NCBI GenBank assembly: GCA_902810755.1
Contig: CADDYT010000024.1
Span: forward strand, 1 to 56,199
Direction: 5' to 3'
Length of the DNA: 56,199 nt
Source of the DNA: Chloroflexota bacterium
GTDB taxonomy: Bacteria; Chloroflexota; Ktedonobacteria; Ktedonobacterales; Ktedonobacteraceae
The position numbers and the translations under genes are program-made. How positions within the stretch are numbered: position 1 is the first letter of the stretch; every line of letters starts with the position of its first letter. The notes under the pieces were generated by a model. The model was not told where the DNA came from and did not search any database. It worked only from the letters and a program-made list of their open reading frames with translations. Shown piece by piece: positions 34,358-42,130 of the stretch.

Positions 34358-35503
34358 TTAGAGTTGCAGGTCTGTACGATTGCGCTGGCGGTCGGCGTGA
34401 CGTTCGATGGCCAGTTCGATCAGCCGATCCAGCAGTTCGGGATAGGGCAGGCCGCTGGCTTCCCACAGTTTAGGATACATGCTGATCTGCGTGAAGCCGG
34501 GCATGGTATTCACCTCGTTGATATAGACTTTGCCGGACGTTTTCTCCAGGAAGAAGTCGACGCGAGCGAGGCCGCTCAGGTCGAGGGCGAGAAATGCCTG
34601 GAGCGCGATGCGGCGCACCTCTTCCGCCGTCTCCTGAGAAATATCGGCGGGGATGACGGTCTGCGATTTGCCATCGAGATACTTGGCGCGATAATCATAG
34701 AACTCATTGCTAGAAATAACTTCACCCACGACGGAAGCGATGGGTTCATCGTTGCCAAGCACGGAGATTTCCAGTTCGCGACAGGAGATGCCTCGTTCGA
34801 TGATAACTTTGCGATCATATTCCGCCGCCACGTTGATGGCGTGAATCAGTTCGCCCCGCTCATGCGCCTTGTTCACGCCCACGCTCGACCCCAGGTTGAC
34901 GGGCTTGACGAAGCAGGGGTAGCCCAGGCGCGCTTCAATGGCCTCCAGCACACCTTCAGGCGCGCGTTCCCACTGGTTGCGTCGGAAGACGAGATAATCG
35001 ACGATGGGCAGGCCGGCGGACTGGAAGACCATCTTCATCTTCTCTTTATCCATGCCCAGCGCCGAGCCAAGCACGCCGCAGCCAACATAGGGAACATTCG
35101 CCATCTCCAGCAGCCCCTGCAGTGCGCCATCCTCGCCATACGTTCCATGCATGACGGGGAAGATGACATCTAACGCGCCGTTGTCGCGCAGCTCTTCGCC
35201 CCTCTCAAGCGCGATCAGTCGACGCAGGTTCGGGTCGCCCGTCAGCGTGACGCTGGTGATGTGTTCTTCGCCTTCAGCCTCTACCGTATCAGGATGCTGC
35301 CCGACGCTCTGCTCCGCCGCAATGAGCTTCGCCGGTTCGCAGCCGAGCAGCCACGAGCCGCTCTTCGTGATGCCGATGGGAACGACCTCGTACTTATCCT
35401 TATCCAGATTCGCCATCACCGAGTTGGCCGATGCCAGCGAGACCTCGTGTTCGCCCGACCGGCCTCCAAAGATGAGACCAACCCGTATCTTTTTCTCTGC
35501 CAT
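34358..35503 (-). CDS. ddl: D-alanine--D-alanine ligase
   Basis: A 381-residue ATP-grasp ligase making the D-Ala-D-Ala dipeptide of peptidoglycan. Motifs: [15 protein letters not shown] near the N-terminus, [36 protein letters not shown] near 125-160, [16 protein letters not shown] near 195, [10 protein letters not shown] near 325 and [22 protein letters not shown] near 340-360. The start is taken as ATG 35503 ([12 protein letters not shown]) after AGGCAGAGGGA; a GTG at 35518 gives five more residues and is also possible. It is in the same run as murF, the Rpn-like gene and the epimerase gene. Confidence 0.93.
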   Translation of the reverse strand: MAEKKIRVGLIFGGRSGEHEVSLASANSVMANLDKDKYEVVPIGITKSGSWLLGCEPAKLIAAEQSVGQHPDTVEAEGEEHITSVTLTGDPNLRRLIALERGEELRDNGALDVIFPVMHGTYGEDGALQGLLEMANVPYVGCGVLGSALGMDKEKMKMVFQSAGLPIVDYLVFRRNQWERAPEGVLEAIEARLGYPCFVKPVNLGSSVGVNKAHERGELIHAINVAAEYDRKVIIERGISCRELEISVLGNDEPIASVVGEVISSNEFYDYRAKYLDGKSQTVIPADISQETAEEVRRIALQAFLALDLSGLARVDFFLEKTSGKVYINEVNTMPGFTQISMYPKLWEASGLPYPELLDRLIELAIERHADRQRNRTDLQL

Positions 35504-35532
35504 TCCCTCTGCCTTCACTTTCTACTTTCTAC

Positions 35533-36549
35533 CTACGCGCTCTCCGGCCAGTTCAGCAGGTAATCCTCCGCCTCCTCAGCCGTGCGCGCCAGCCCCACCT
35601 TCAAGAGCAAGCTCTGCAATTGCTGCGGGTCGCTAATAAGACCTACCTGCCCTTTCGCTATCCGGCTCACTTTCTGGTTATTGAAACGCGCCTCTACCAG
35701 TCCAACCACCGTCTGGCGCCAGCGTTCGGTCTCCTGTCTGCGCTCCTCCTCACGCTTGCGCTGCTCCTCCTCACGCTTGCGCTGCTCCTCCTCACGCTTG
35801 CGCTGCTCCTCCTCAAGTTTTCTGCGATCTTCCTCGCGAATCCTTTTCTCAGCCTCTTGCACGGCTTCTTGCACGGCCTCTTCGGTAATTTCTTTGATGA
35901 ACCAGTTGTCTTTGAGTTTGTCGCTCACGCTTTTCCACCTCTTTCTGAGCCATTCGTGGTCGCCTTTGCGCTTCAAGGTTAAGGCGATCAAGGTATAGGC
36001 TACGATACTGACTTCATCGTCGCCCAGCGGTTCCAGGGCGGTCATGATCTCCTCGGCGACTTCGCGCGTAGCTCCGTCTTTCGTTAAGATCATGAGCGGC
36101 AGGATACCCGGCAAGCCCGTCTGGCGCAGCTCCTCCGCCGTCATCGAGGAGAGATCGACCACCGTATAGTTAAAGGTGATCGAGGAGCGTCCCGCCATCG
36201 GGGGGCTGTGCCAGGGCGGAGTGGGCAAAGGGCCATCCTTCTTAAGATAGATCAGGAACGTCCAGATCGGCAGGTGATGCTCGCGCAGCGATTGCATCTG
36301 GTATTCCAGGCCGCGTTCGGGCATCTCTTTGTCGCCGGTAGTTTGAAACTCATAATGGAAAGCCCCCTCGGTGTCATCGACGATTACGTGCCGGATGTCA
36401 TCGGCGACCAGATGGCGATGAAATTCCGTTTTGAGCGGTTTGATCACCTGCACCTGCTTGCCGCCTATCAAGGGCAACACCCAGCGAGCGAAATCCTCCT
36501 GTCTGGCGTTGACCAGCGTCTTCAAGACATCATCATACTCACCCGACAT
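35533..36549 (-). CDS. Rpn-family (PD-(D/E)XK) nuclease-like protein with coiled-coil repeats
   Basis: A 338-residue protein. Residues 1-140 match the Rpn/YhgA-like putative transposase-nuclease group: [30 protein letters not shown] supplies the Asp and the ExQ of the PD-(D/E)XK core, followed by [14 protein letters not shown]. Residues about 215-285 form a highly charged coiled coil with three to four EEQRKRE heptads. The C-terminus ([44 protein letters not shown]) is a DUF4351-like tail. Family members are linked to recombination-promoting DNA cleavage or phage defence. Start MSGEYDD at 36549, with GGGAG upstream. Its place between murF and ddl is odd. Confidence 0.8.
   Translation of the reverse strand: MSGEYDDVLKTLVNARQEDFARWVLPLIGGKQVQVIKPLKTEFHRHLVADDIRHVIVDDTEGAFHYEFQTTGDKEMPERGLEYQMQSLREHHLPIWTFLIYLKKDGPLPTPPWHSPPMAGRSSITFNYTVVDLSSMTAEELRQTGLPGILPLMILTKDGATREVAEEIMTALEPLGDDEVSIVAYTLIALTLKRKGDHEWLRKRWKSVSDKLKDNWFIKEITEEAVQEAVQEAEKRIREEDRRKLEEEQRKREEEQRKREEEQRKREEERRQETERWRQTVVGLVEARFNNQKVSRIAKGQVGLISDPQQLQSLLLKVGLARTAEEAEDYLLNWPESA
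35740..35823 (-). repeat. 21-bp tandem repeats in the Rpn-like gene
   Basis: Four consecutive units of about 21 bp (the middle two identical, the outer two slightly diverged) encode the heptad repeat EEQRKRE. Because the unit is 21 bp, gain or loss of copies keeps the frame and only changes coiled-coil length. Confidence 0.85.
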
Positions 36550-36625
36550 ACAAGAACAACTCCCAGATATGTATTTCTGACAGAAGTGTAACATAGCGGA
36601 AGCCGCCTGTCGAGAGTCTCTTCTG

Positions 36626-38062
36626 CTACTCGGCCAGCAGGGGGAGCATGGTTTCCATGCGCATGCCGCGTGAGCCTTTGATGAGGACGAGGTCAGAGGG
36701 ATGGACGCGCGCTCTGAGCAGGGTGGCCGCTGCCTGTTTGGCCGCTTCTAGCTCGCGGCTGTCCTCGACGTTGGCTTCAAAGTAGAAGATGTGTTGTTCA
36801 GGCATACCGGCGCTGAGCGCGCCTTCGACGTAGTAGCGGGCCTCGTTGCCAACGGCTATCAGGTAGTCGATGGTGGCGGCGAGGCTGGCGCCACAGGCGC
36901 GATGTTCGTCCGGGGCATATGGACCAAGCTCGAAGATGTCGCCCAGCACGGCCCAGCGCCTGCCGTCCGGCCCGATGTCGGTCTCGCGCATGGCCTGCGT
37001 GATTGCCAGGATGGACTGGCGGTTGGCGTTATAGGTATCGTCGATGAGCGTGCTGCCGTTGGGGCCGGGCTTGATCTCGCAGCGTCCCTTCGCGGGTGAG
37101 AGGCTTTCCAGCGCCGCTACGATCTCGTCCAGCGGCATCTCGGCGGCGCACCCTGCGGCTGCTGCCGCCAGCGCGATGGTCACGCCATGTTCGCCAGGGA
37201 GACGCAGCCGCACGCGCACCCGTTGCTTCTGATAATTGAGGGTAAAGCTGTGGCCGCGCAGCGGGTCACCGCCGACCTCGCTGCCGCGCACGTGCGCGCC
37301 CTCCCCGCGACCGTAGTAGAGGACACGGGCGGCAGTTTTCTCGCTCATGCCGCGCACGTGGGCGTCATCGTAGTTGAGGATGGCGATACCCGCCGGGGAA
37401 AGCGCCTGCACCAGCTCGCTTTTGGCGATGATGACGCGCTCCTGCGAGCCGAAATAGCCGAGGTGGGCCGCGCCAACGCTGGTGATGATTGACCAGTCAG
37501 GGGCAGCAATCGAGTTGCAGAGCCAGGCCAGTTCACCTACCCACTGCGCCCCCATTTCCAGCACGGCATAGCGATGCTGCGGCTCCAGTCGCAGCAGCGT
37601 GAGCGGGTAGCCAATCTCGTTATTGTATGAGGCAAAGGTCTTGAGCGTCGGCGCCTTTCGCCCCAGCACGCTGGCGGTCGCCTCTTTCGTGCTGGTCTTG
37701 CCATTGCTGCCGGTAATACCAATCAGCGTCGTGTTCTGCTGGCGGCGCACGCGCACGCGCGCGGTGGCGTGCAGTGCCTCCACCACGTTGGGAACAACGA
37801 TCTGCAGGAAATCCGGTGGCAGTTGCTCAACCGGTACAGGATCGGTGCAGAGCGCGGCAGCCGCGCCGTTCTGCGCAACAGCCGGTATGAAGGTGTGACC
37901 GTCGACATGCTCGCCCTTGATGGCGATGAAGAGGTCGCCCCGCCCGATCTGGCGGCTATCGTGGTGCGCTGCCGGGAAGACCAGATCGTCGCTGATCACA
38001 TACGCGCCTTGCAACAGCACGCGCTTCTCATTGCCCGCTAAAACATCGTTGAGGGTAAACAT
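36626..38062 (-). CDS. murF: UDP-N-acetylmuramoyl-tripeptide--D-alanyl-D-alanine ligase
   Basis: A 478-residue Mur ligase adding the D-Ala-D-Ala dipeptide to the UDP-MurNAc tripeptide. It has the N-terminal MurF domain (SDDLVFPAAHHDSRQIGRGDLFIAIKGEHVDGHTFI), the ATP site GITGSNGKTSTKE near 113, NNEIGYPLTLL near 147, EMGAQWVGELAWL near 170 and the C-terminal DDTYNANRQSILAIT near 345 and LIKGSRGMRMETML. GAGGAATAG precedes the ATG at 38062. It is the first gene of the minus-strand cell-wall run. Confidence 0.96.
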   Translation of the reverse strand: MFTLNDVLAGNEKRVLLQGAYVISDDLVFPAAHHDSRQIGRGDLFIAIKGEHVDGHTFIPAVAQNGAAAALCTDPVPVEQLPPDFLQIVVPNVVEALHATARVRVRRQQNTTLIGITGSNGKTSTKEATASVLGRKAPTLKTFASYNNEIGYPLTLLRLEPQHRYAVLEMGAQWVGELAWLCNSIAAPDWSIITSVGAAHLGYFGSQERVIIAKSELVQALSPAGIAILNYDDAHVRGMSEKTAARVLYYGRGEGAHVRGSEVGGDPLRGHSFTLNYQKQRVRVRLRLPGEHGVTIALAAAAAGCAAEMPLDEIVAALESLSPAKGRCEIKPGPNGSTLIDDTYNANRQSILAITQAMRETDIGPDGRRWAVLGDIFELGPYAPDEHRACGASLAATIDYLIAVGNEARYYVEGALSAGMPEQHIFYFEANVEDSRELEAAKQAAATLLRARVHPSDLVLIKGSRGMRMETMLPLLAE

Positions 38063-38134
38063 CTGGCTACTATTCCTCTGTTGTCTTCAGGTTATGCTTC
38101 TCTGTCGCGCTGATTATATCATATTTTTAAAGTG

Positions 38135-38249
38135 TGCAAGAGATGCTTCGCCGCGCCCGGCATGACACGTTGGAGGCCACTTTTTCAGACTATGCCATGA
38201 GAAACCATCGGCAACGTGTCATGCCGGGCGCGGCGAAGCATCTCTTGCA
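38135..38249. repeat. MITE-like element with perfect 38-bp terminal inverted repeats
   Basis: Arms 38135-38172 and 38212-38249 are exact reverse complements (38 bp) around a 39-base centre. It sits between the divergent murF and quinone oxidoreductase genes. No obvious target-site duplication or coding capacity is seen. The arm layout (GAGATGCTTCGCC...GGCATGACA) is shared in part with the segment at 16151-16190. Confidence 0.85.
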
Positions 38250-38320
38250 ACAACCTTTTGTGAGTGCAATGATATAGGTATGAAGCTATTTCCAGACGAC
38301 GAAGAGGAGGGAATATATCT

Positions 38321-39295
38321 ATGCGAGCAGTGGTGATTACAAGGCCGGGGGGACCGGAGGTGTTGGAGGTGCAGGAGGTGGCGACGCCGGAGCCGCAGGG
38401 TGACGAGGTGCGCGTGCGGGTGCGGGCGGCGGGCATCAACCGGGCCGATCTGTTGCAGCGCGCGGGCGGCTATCCTGCCCCGCCGGGGGCGCCGGGGAAT
38501 ATACCGGGGCTGGAGTTCGCCGGCGTCGTGGATGCGGTGGGGCCGCGCGTGCGGCAGTGGAGGCCGGGCCAGCGCGTGATGGGCCTCGCCGGGGGCGGCG
38601 CGCAGGCCGAATATATTCTGGAACCGGAGGGCCTGCTGGTCGAGATCCCTGAGAACCTGGATTTTGTGCAGGCGGCAGGCATCCCGGAGGTCTTCATGAC
38701 CGCCCACGACGCGCTCTTTACTCAGGCTGGTTTGCAGATGGGCGAGCGCGTGCTGATTCACGCCGCAGGCAGCGGGGTCGGCACCGCCGCCATTCAGCTT
38801 GCGCACGCGACGGGCGCGACCGTCTATGGCACCTCGCGCACGCCGGAGAAACTGGAACGCGCCAGACCGCTCGGCCTCGATGTGGCCCTTTCCGATCAGA
38901 ACTTCGCCGCCGAGATACAGCGCCTGACCGGTGGCGCGGGCGTCAACGTCGTCCTCGATTTTGTGGGCGCGACCTATCTGCAACAGAACCTTGAGGCGCT
39001 GGCGACGTGGGGCCGCATCGTCTTCCTTGCCACTATGGGCGGCGCGCAGGCGAATATCAATCTGGGCCTCGTGATGGGCAAACGCGCCTCGCTTAAGGGC
39101 GTGACGCTGCGCACGCGCACGCTGGAGGAGAAGATGGCCGTCACGCGCCGCTTCGCCGCCCACGTGCTGCCTCTGCTGGCAACCGGCAAAGTCAAACCGG
39201 TCATCGAAAAAGTCTACCCTCTTGAGCAGATCGGCCAGGCTCACGCCGAGATGGGCGAGAACCGCAACTTTGGCAAGCTGGTAGTGACGATATAG
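38321..39295 (+). CDS. NAD(P)H quinone oxidoreductase (PIG3/zeta-crystallin type MDR)
   Basis: A 324-residue medium-chain reductase without structural zinc. Marks are MRAVVITRPGGPEVLEVQEV, the GINRADLLQRAGGYPAPPGAPGNIPGLEFAGVV stretch near 40-70 typical of the PIG3 family, the nucleotide motif AAGSGVGTAAIQLAHATGA near 147 and LDFVGATYLQQNLEALATWGRIV near 220. It reduces quinones with NADPH. GAGGAGGGA is about 10 bases before the ATG. A 37-bp stretch including its last codons and stop is duplicated 76 bases downstream. Confidence 0.92.
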   Translation: MRAVVITRPGGPEVLEVQEVATPEPQGDEVRVRVRAAGINRADLLQRAGGYPAPPGAPGNIPGLEFAGVVDAVGPRVRQWRPGQRVMGLAGGGAQAEYILEPEGLLVEIPENLDFVQAAGIPEVFMTAHDALFTQAGLQMGERVLIHAAGSGVGTAAIQLAHATGATVYGTSRTPEKLERARPLGLDVALSDQNFAAEIQRLTGGAGVNVVLDFVGATYLQQNLEALATWGRIVFLATMGGAQANINLGLVMGKRASLKGVTLRTRTLEEKMAVTRRFAAHVLPLLATGKVKPVIEKVYPLEQIGQAHAEMGENRNFGKLVVTI

Positions 39296-39395
39296 TATCC
39301 ATAGCTACTCCACTTCCAGTTTCAAAGAGATCGCACAGGAGAAGGGATTCAGTCAGGGAGTGACGATATAGCATCCATAGCTACTCCACTCCCAG
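39283..39395 (+). repeat. Direct duplication of the 3' end of the quinone oxidoreductase gene
   Basis: Copy 1 (39283-39319) covers the last codons and stop of the gene; copy 2 (39359-39395) repeats 37 bp with two changes, 76 bases later, and runs straight into the palindromic repeat pair. No coding role for copy 2. Confidence 0.85.
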
Positions 39396-39477
39396 GCCAG
39401 CCGCAAGAGGTGGCCCTACTATATACGCGCGCCTGTGTGATTTGCGTATAGTAGGGTCACCTCTTGCGGCTGGCTTG
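39393..39477. repeat. Head-to-head pair of the CTTGC hairpin repeat
   Basis: A minus-strand copy (39393-39427, with CCTACTATATACG) and a plus-strand copy (39445-39477) flank a 17-base spacer. Both keep CTCTTGCGG at the centre; the stems read GGCCACCT / GGCTGGCC with one mismatch. Additional GGCCTGGGCC-type remnants follow to about 39500. They lie between the convergent quinone oxidoreductase and endonuclease III-like genes. Confidence 0.85.
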
Positions 39478-39521
39478 ATGGCGGGCGGCCTGGGCCAGGG
39501 TGGGGGTCTGGATGGGTTTGC

Positions 39522-40298
39522 TTAAGACGGAATATCTGGCTTTGCCTGCCCCTGTTTCTTCGGGCGTACCACTGTGTGATAGTAATCGCACAGGTCTGTA
39601 ACGGGGCATTCCCAGCAGTGGGGGACGCCATAGACGCATATGCGCTGACCGTGACGCAGCAGGTCTTTGTGGAAATCATGGATGACCTGCGCGTCGTCTG
39701 GCAGCAACTTCAGCAATAGTTCGTGGGCGGTTTCGGGCGAGACTTTTTTGCCGATCAGCCCCAGGCGCTGGCTGACGCGGTAGACGTGGGTATCGACGGG
39801 CAGGATGGGCTTGCGGCAGCTAAAGAGTAGGACGCAGGAGCGCGTTTTCGGGCCGACGCCTTCCAGCCGGTCCAGCCAGGCTGCGCCTTCCTCAACGGGT
39901 ACATCGCGCAGAAAATCTAGATTCAACTCGCCACGTTCGGCGGTGACGCGGCGCAGCATTTCTTGCAGGCGCGGCGCTTTGACCTCCGGCCAGTTGACGT
40001 TCTTGATCGCCTCCTGTACCTCCTCCACCGGCGCGTCACGCACGCCCTCCCAGGAGCCGAAGCGTTTGAGCAGGTTCGCGTAGGCCGCGTGGGTCTGCTC
40101 GTCCCGCGTGCGGTGCGATAGCATAATCTCCACCAGCATGCTCAACGGGTCTTTCGTCGCCCACGCTGCCACTCCATAGAAGATATTTAGCCGCTCGATG
40201 ACCGCCAGCGCCTTTTCACGCAATGCCGCCAGATCAGCCGTTGGATAGCCGTATGCTCCAACAGGAGTTTCGCCCTTGTTTCGATCAACCTGCTTCAC
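39522..40298 (-). CDS. nth: Endonuclease III-like DNA glycosylase (HhH-GPD, 4Fe-4S)
   Basis: A 258-residue base-excision repair enzyme. The helix-hairpin-helix LDRLEGVGPKTRSCVLLF has the catalytic Lys position occupied by Lys (GPKT), and the essential Asp is in PVDTHVYRVSQRLGL near 165. The cluster loop CVYGVPHCWECPVTDLC gives C-x6-C-x2-C-x5-C near 225-241. Members remove oxidised pyrimidines and nick abasic sites. An early ALREKALAVIERLNIFYG replaces the usual N-terminus, so a relative with other specificity is possible. The start is GTG 40298, with no strong ribosome site, so it is uncertain. Confidence 0.88.
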   Translation of the reverse strand: MKQVDRNKGETPVGAYGYPTADLAALREKALAVIERLNIFYGVAAWATKDPLSMLVEIMLSHRTRDEQTHAAYANLLKRFGSWEGVRDAPVEEVQEAIKNVNWPEVKAPRLQEMLRRVTAERGELNLDFLRDVPVEEGAAWLDRLEGVGPKTRSCVLLFSCRKPILPVDTHVYRVSQRLGLIGKKVSPETAHELLLKLLPDDAQVIHDFHKDLLRHGQRICVYGVPHCWECPVTDLCDYYHTVVRPKKQGQAKPDIPS

Positions 40299-40380
40299 CT
40301 TTTGCTCTTTTCTTTTACCCGGTCAGCTCAATCTTGATCTACTATAGAAACGGCCTGTGGGAGCATTCGGGTTCCATTTG

Positions 40381-40932
40381 TTACTGCGCCACGCTGTCTT
40401 TGAGTTCTTTGCGGTACTCTTTGAGCAGCTTCTGCACTTTCGGATTGATGACGAACATGCAGTAGGGTTGCGAGCGGTTGCGCTCGTAATAGTCTCTGTG
40501 GTAGTTTTCCGCCGGGTAGAAGTTGGTGAAAGGCGTAATTTCCGTCACGATGGGCTTGCTGTAGGCGCCGGAGCGTTCAAGCGCCTTTTTCGACGCCTCG
40601 GCCTCCTCTTTTTGCTGCTCGTTGTGGTAGAAAATGGCCGAGCGGTACTGCGTGCCGATATCGTTGCCCTGCCGGTTCAGCGTCGTCGGGTCGTGCGTAT
40701 GCCAGAAGATATCCAGCAGCGTCTCATAGGAGATGATGTCCGGGTCATAGGTGATCTGCACAGCCTCCGCTGCCCCCGTTCTGCCAGTGCAGACGGCCTC
40801 ATACGACGGGTTCTCCACCTGCGAGGCCGCGTATCCCGGCATAACGGATGTGACGCCTCTGAGCCGGTTGAAAATGGCCTCCGTACACCAGAAGCATCCT
40901 CCGGCGAATGTGGCGGTTTCAAGTTGAGCCAT
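40381..40932 (-). CDS. msrA: Peptide-methionine (S)-S-oxide reductase MsrA
   Basis: A 183-residue MsrA. The active-site motif GGCFWCTEAIF is at residues 11-21, followed by GVTSVMPGYA, YEAVCTGRTGAAEAVQITYDP near 45-65, FWHTHDPTTLNRQGNDIGTQYRS near 75-100 and a C-terminal AENYHRDYYERN. It repairs oxidised Met in proteins. It lies 82 bases upstream of the endonuclease III-like gene on the same strand, giving a possible oxidative-damage repair pair. Confidence 0.96.
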   Translation of the reverse strand: MAQLETATFAGGCFWCTEAIFNRLRGVTSVMPGYAASQVENPSYEAVCTGRTGAAEAVQITYDPDIISYETLLDIFWHTHDPTTLNRQGNDIGTQYRSAIFYHNEQQKEEAEASKKALERSGAYSKPIVTEITPFTNFYPAENYHRDYYERNRSQPYCMFVINPKVQKLLKEYRKELKDSVAQ

Positions 40933-41011
40933 AGCTTCTCTTCCCTCTCTCTGCCTGTATTTCGTTAGACCTGTTTCTCATGGTAGCACGAAAAGTGAGA
41001 AACGGCAACTT

Positions 41012-41055
41012 GAGGAGAAAGCAGGCTGGCTTCCAGGCCAGCCTGCTTTCTCCTC
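41012..41055. terminator. 19-bp perfect hairpin terminator after the DUF4870 gene
   Basis: Arms 41012-41030 and 41037-41055 pair perfectly (19 bp) around a 6-base loop. It lies 56 bases downstream of the stop of the DUF4870 gene and upstream of msrA; there is no long T-tract. Confidence 0.75.
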
Positions 41056-41110
41056 GCTTGTTCTGGTCCTCTCGAATCGTCTGATCAGACGAGAGTCGGA
41101 AGAGCGCCGG

Positions 41111-41707
41111 TTAGAACTTGCCCGTATTGATGTAGCGTTCGGCGTAGTCACCAACGATGGGAAGCTTGAAGTACTTCCCCTGGAAGCCGTTGATCATCAG
41201 CACGATCCAGCCAACGAATGCGACAAGGCCGAGCAGGCCAAGCACGCAGGAGAAAAGCAACCCGATAAAGTTGCCGAGGAACCCGCCGGCAATGGAGAGA
41301 ACGATGTCCAGCACGGTAATGCCGCCGAAGAAGAGAATGGACTGTAAAGCATTGAAGCGCACAAAGCGATTCTGCTTCTCCACGAAGAAGAAAATGATCC
41401 CCGTCAGCCAGGTCAGCACGTAGCTTAAACCGGCGGCAACGTTGGCCTGCATACCCATCGAGGTGGGGCCGAGGGCGTCAGCTGCTGCTCCGGGGCCAGT
41501 TGCTCCGGCTGCGCCGTAGGGAGGCTGGTAGCTGTACTGTTGCTGCTGTTGCTGACCATAGTTTGGCTGCTGGTAGGCGTTCGGGTCATATTGCTGTTGA
41601 CCAGGCTGGCCGTACTGACCGCTATAGGGATCGCTCGGATTCGGTTGCTGTGGACTGTAGCCGCCATACTGGCTGGGCTGATTCGGATCCTGTGGATTCC
41701 AACTCAT
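41111..41707 (-). CDS. DUF4870-type membrane protein with Gln/Pro/Tyr-rich N-terminus
   Basis: A 198-residue protein. Residues 1-85 are low complexity (Gln, Pro, Tyr, Asn, Gly; QYGGYSPQQPNPSDPYSGQ), probably disordered and cytosolic. Residues 95-185 hold three hydrophobic segments (AAGLSYVLTWLTGIIFFFVE, SILFFGGITVLDIVLSIAGGFLG, FSCVLGLLGLVAFVGWIVLMI) with KQNRFVRFNALQSI between the first two, the pattern of DUF4870. The function of this family is not known. Start MSWNPQDP at 41707; AAAGG lies 12 bases upstream. Confidence 0.82.
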   Translation of the reverse strand: MSWNPQDPNQPSQYGGYSPQQPNPSDPYSGQYGQPGQQQYDPNAYQQPNYGQQQQQQYSYQPPYGAAGATGPGAAADALGPTSMGMQANVAAGLSYVLTWLTGIIFFFVEKQNRFVRFNALQSILFFGGITVLDIVLSIAGGFLGNFIGLLFSCVLGLLGLVAFVGWIVLMINGFQGKYFKLPIVGDYAERYINTGKF

Positions 41708-42130
41708 GATTGCACTTACCTTTCTGCAAGAAAAGAATGAGACCACCAGGTCAGACGCCTGTTCTGTACCGCTAAACGAACTTAGCGACTGTCAGAAATG
41801 TATCCTCTTTGTTTGTTTATCGGTCTATCTATTTCCTTGCTTAGACGCTTGTTCCATATACAGACTTTTGCCCACAAAGAGTATACGTAGTATACACGGA
41901 AAGGTTGTGACTGTACACTCCTCAATTTGTACTATCCATATCCGTATTTCTGCTGTGGACTGCACTTTTTACGCACTGCGCGGGTGATCTTCAAGGCTGC
42001 CCCTACGAACGCGGCGCGGGGCGACCCTGAAGGTTGTCCCTACCTTCGCGTGTAGTACCGGACTGGCACACACAGGTGTCTTATCTTGAATAACGAAGCA
42101 AGGCCGAGATTGTAGCGCATAATTTTGTGG
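41708..42130. other. Gap between the DUF4870 gene and lon with two minor repeats
   Basis: About 420 bases. It holds a symmetric site GTATACGTAGTATAC (41881-41895), a possible operator or -10 region for the minus-strand DUF4870 gene, and two half-related copies of a CCTTCAAGG / CCTGAAGG-containing CCCCTAC element (41986-42006 and 42020-42043). The latter resembles the main hairpin family with a different loop. No gene. Confidence 0.5.

Noticed and set aside
41881..41895. GTATACGTAGTATAC site as a firm operator
   Set aside because: Only one copy in the window and GTATAC is self-complementary, so the symmetry is easily met by chance.
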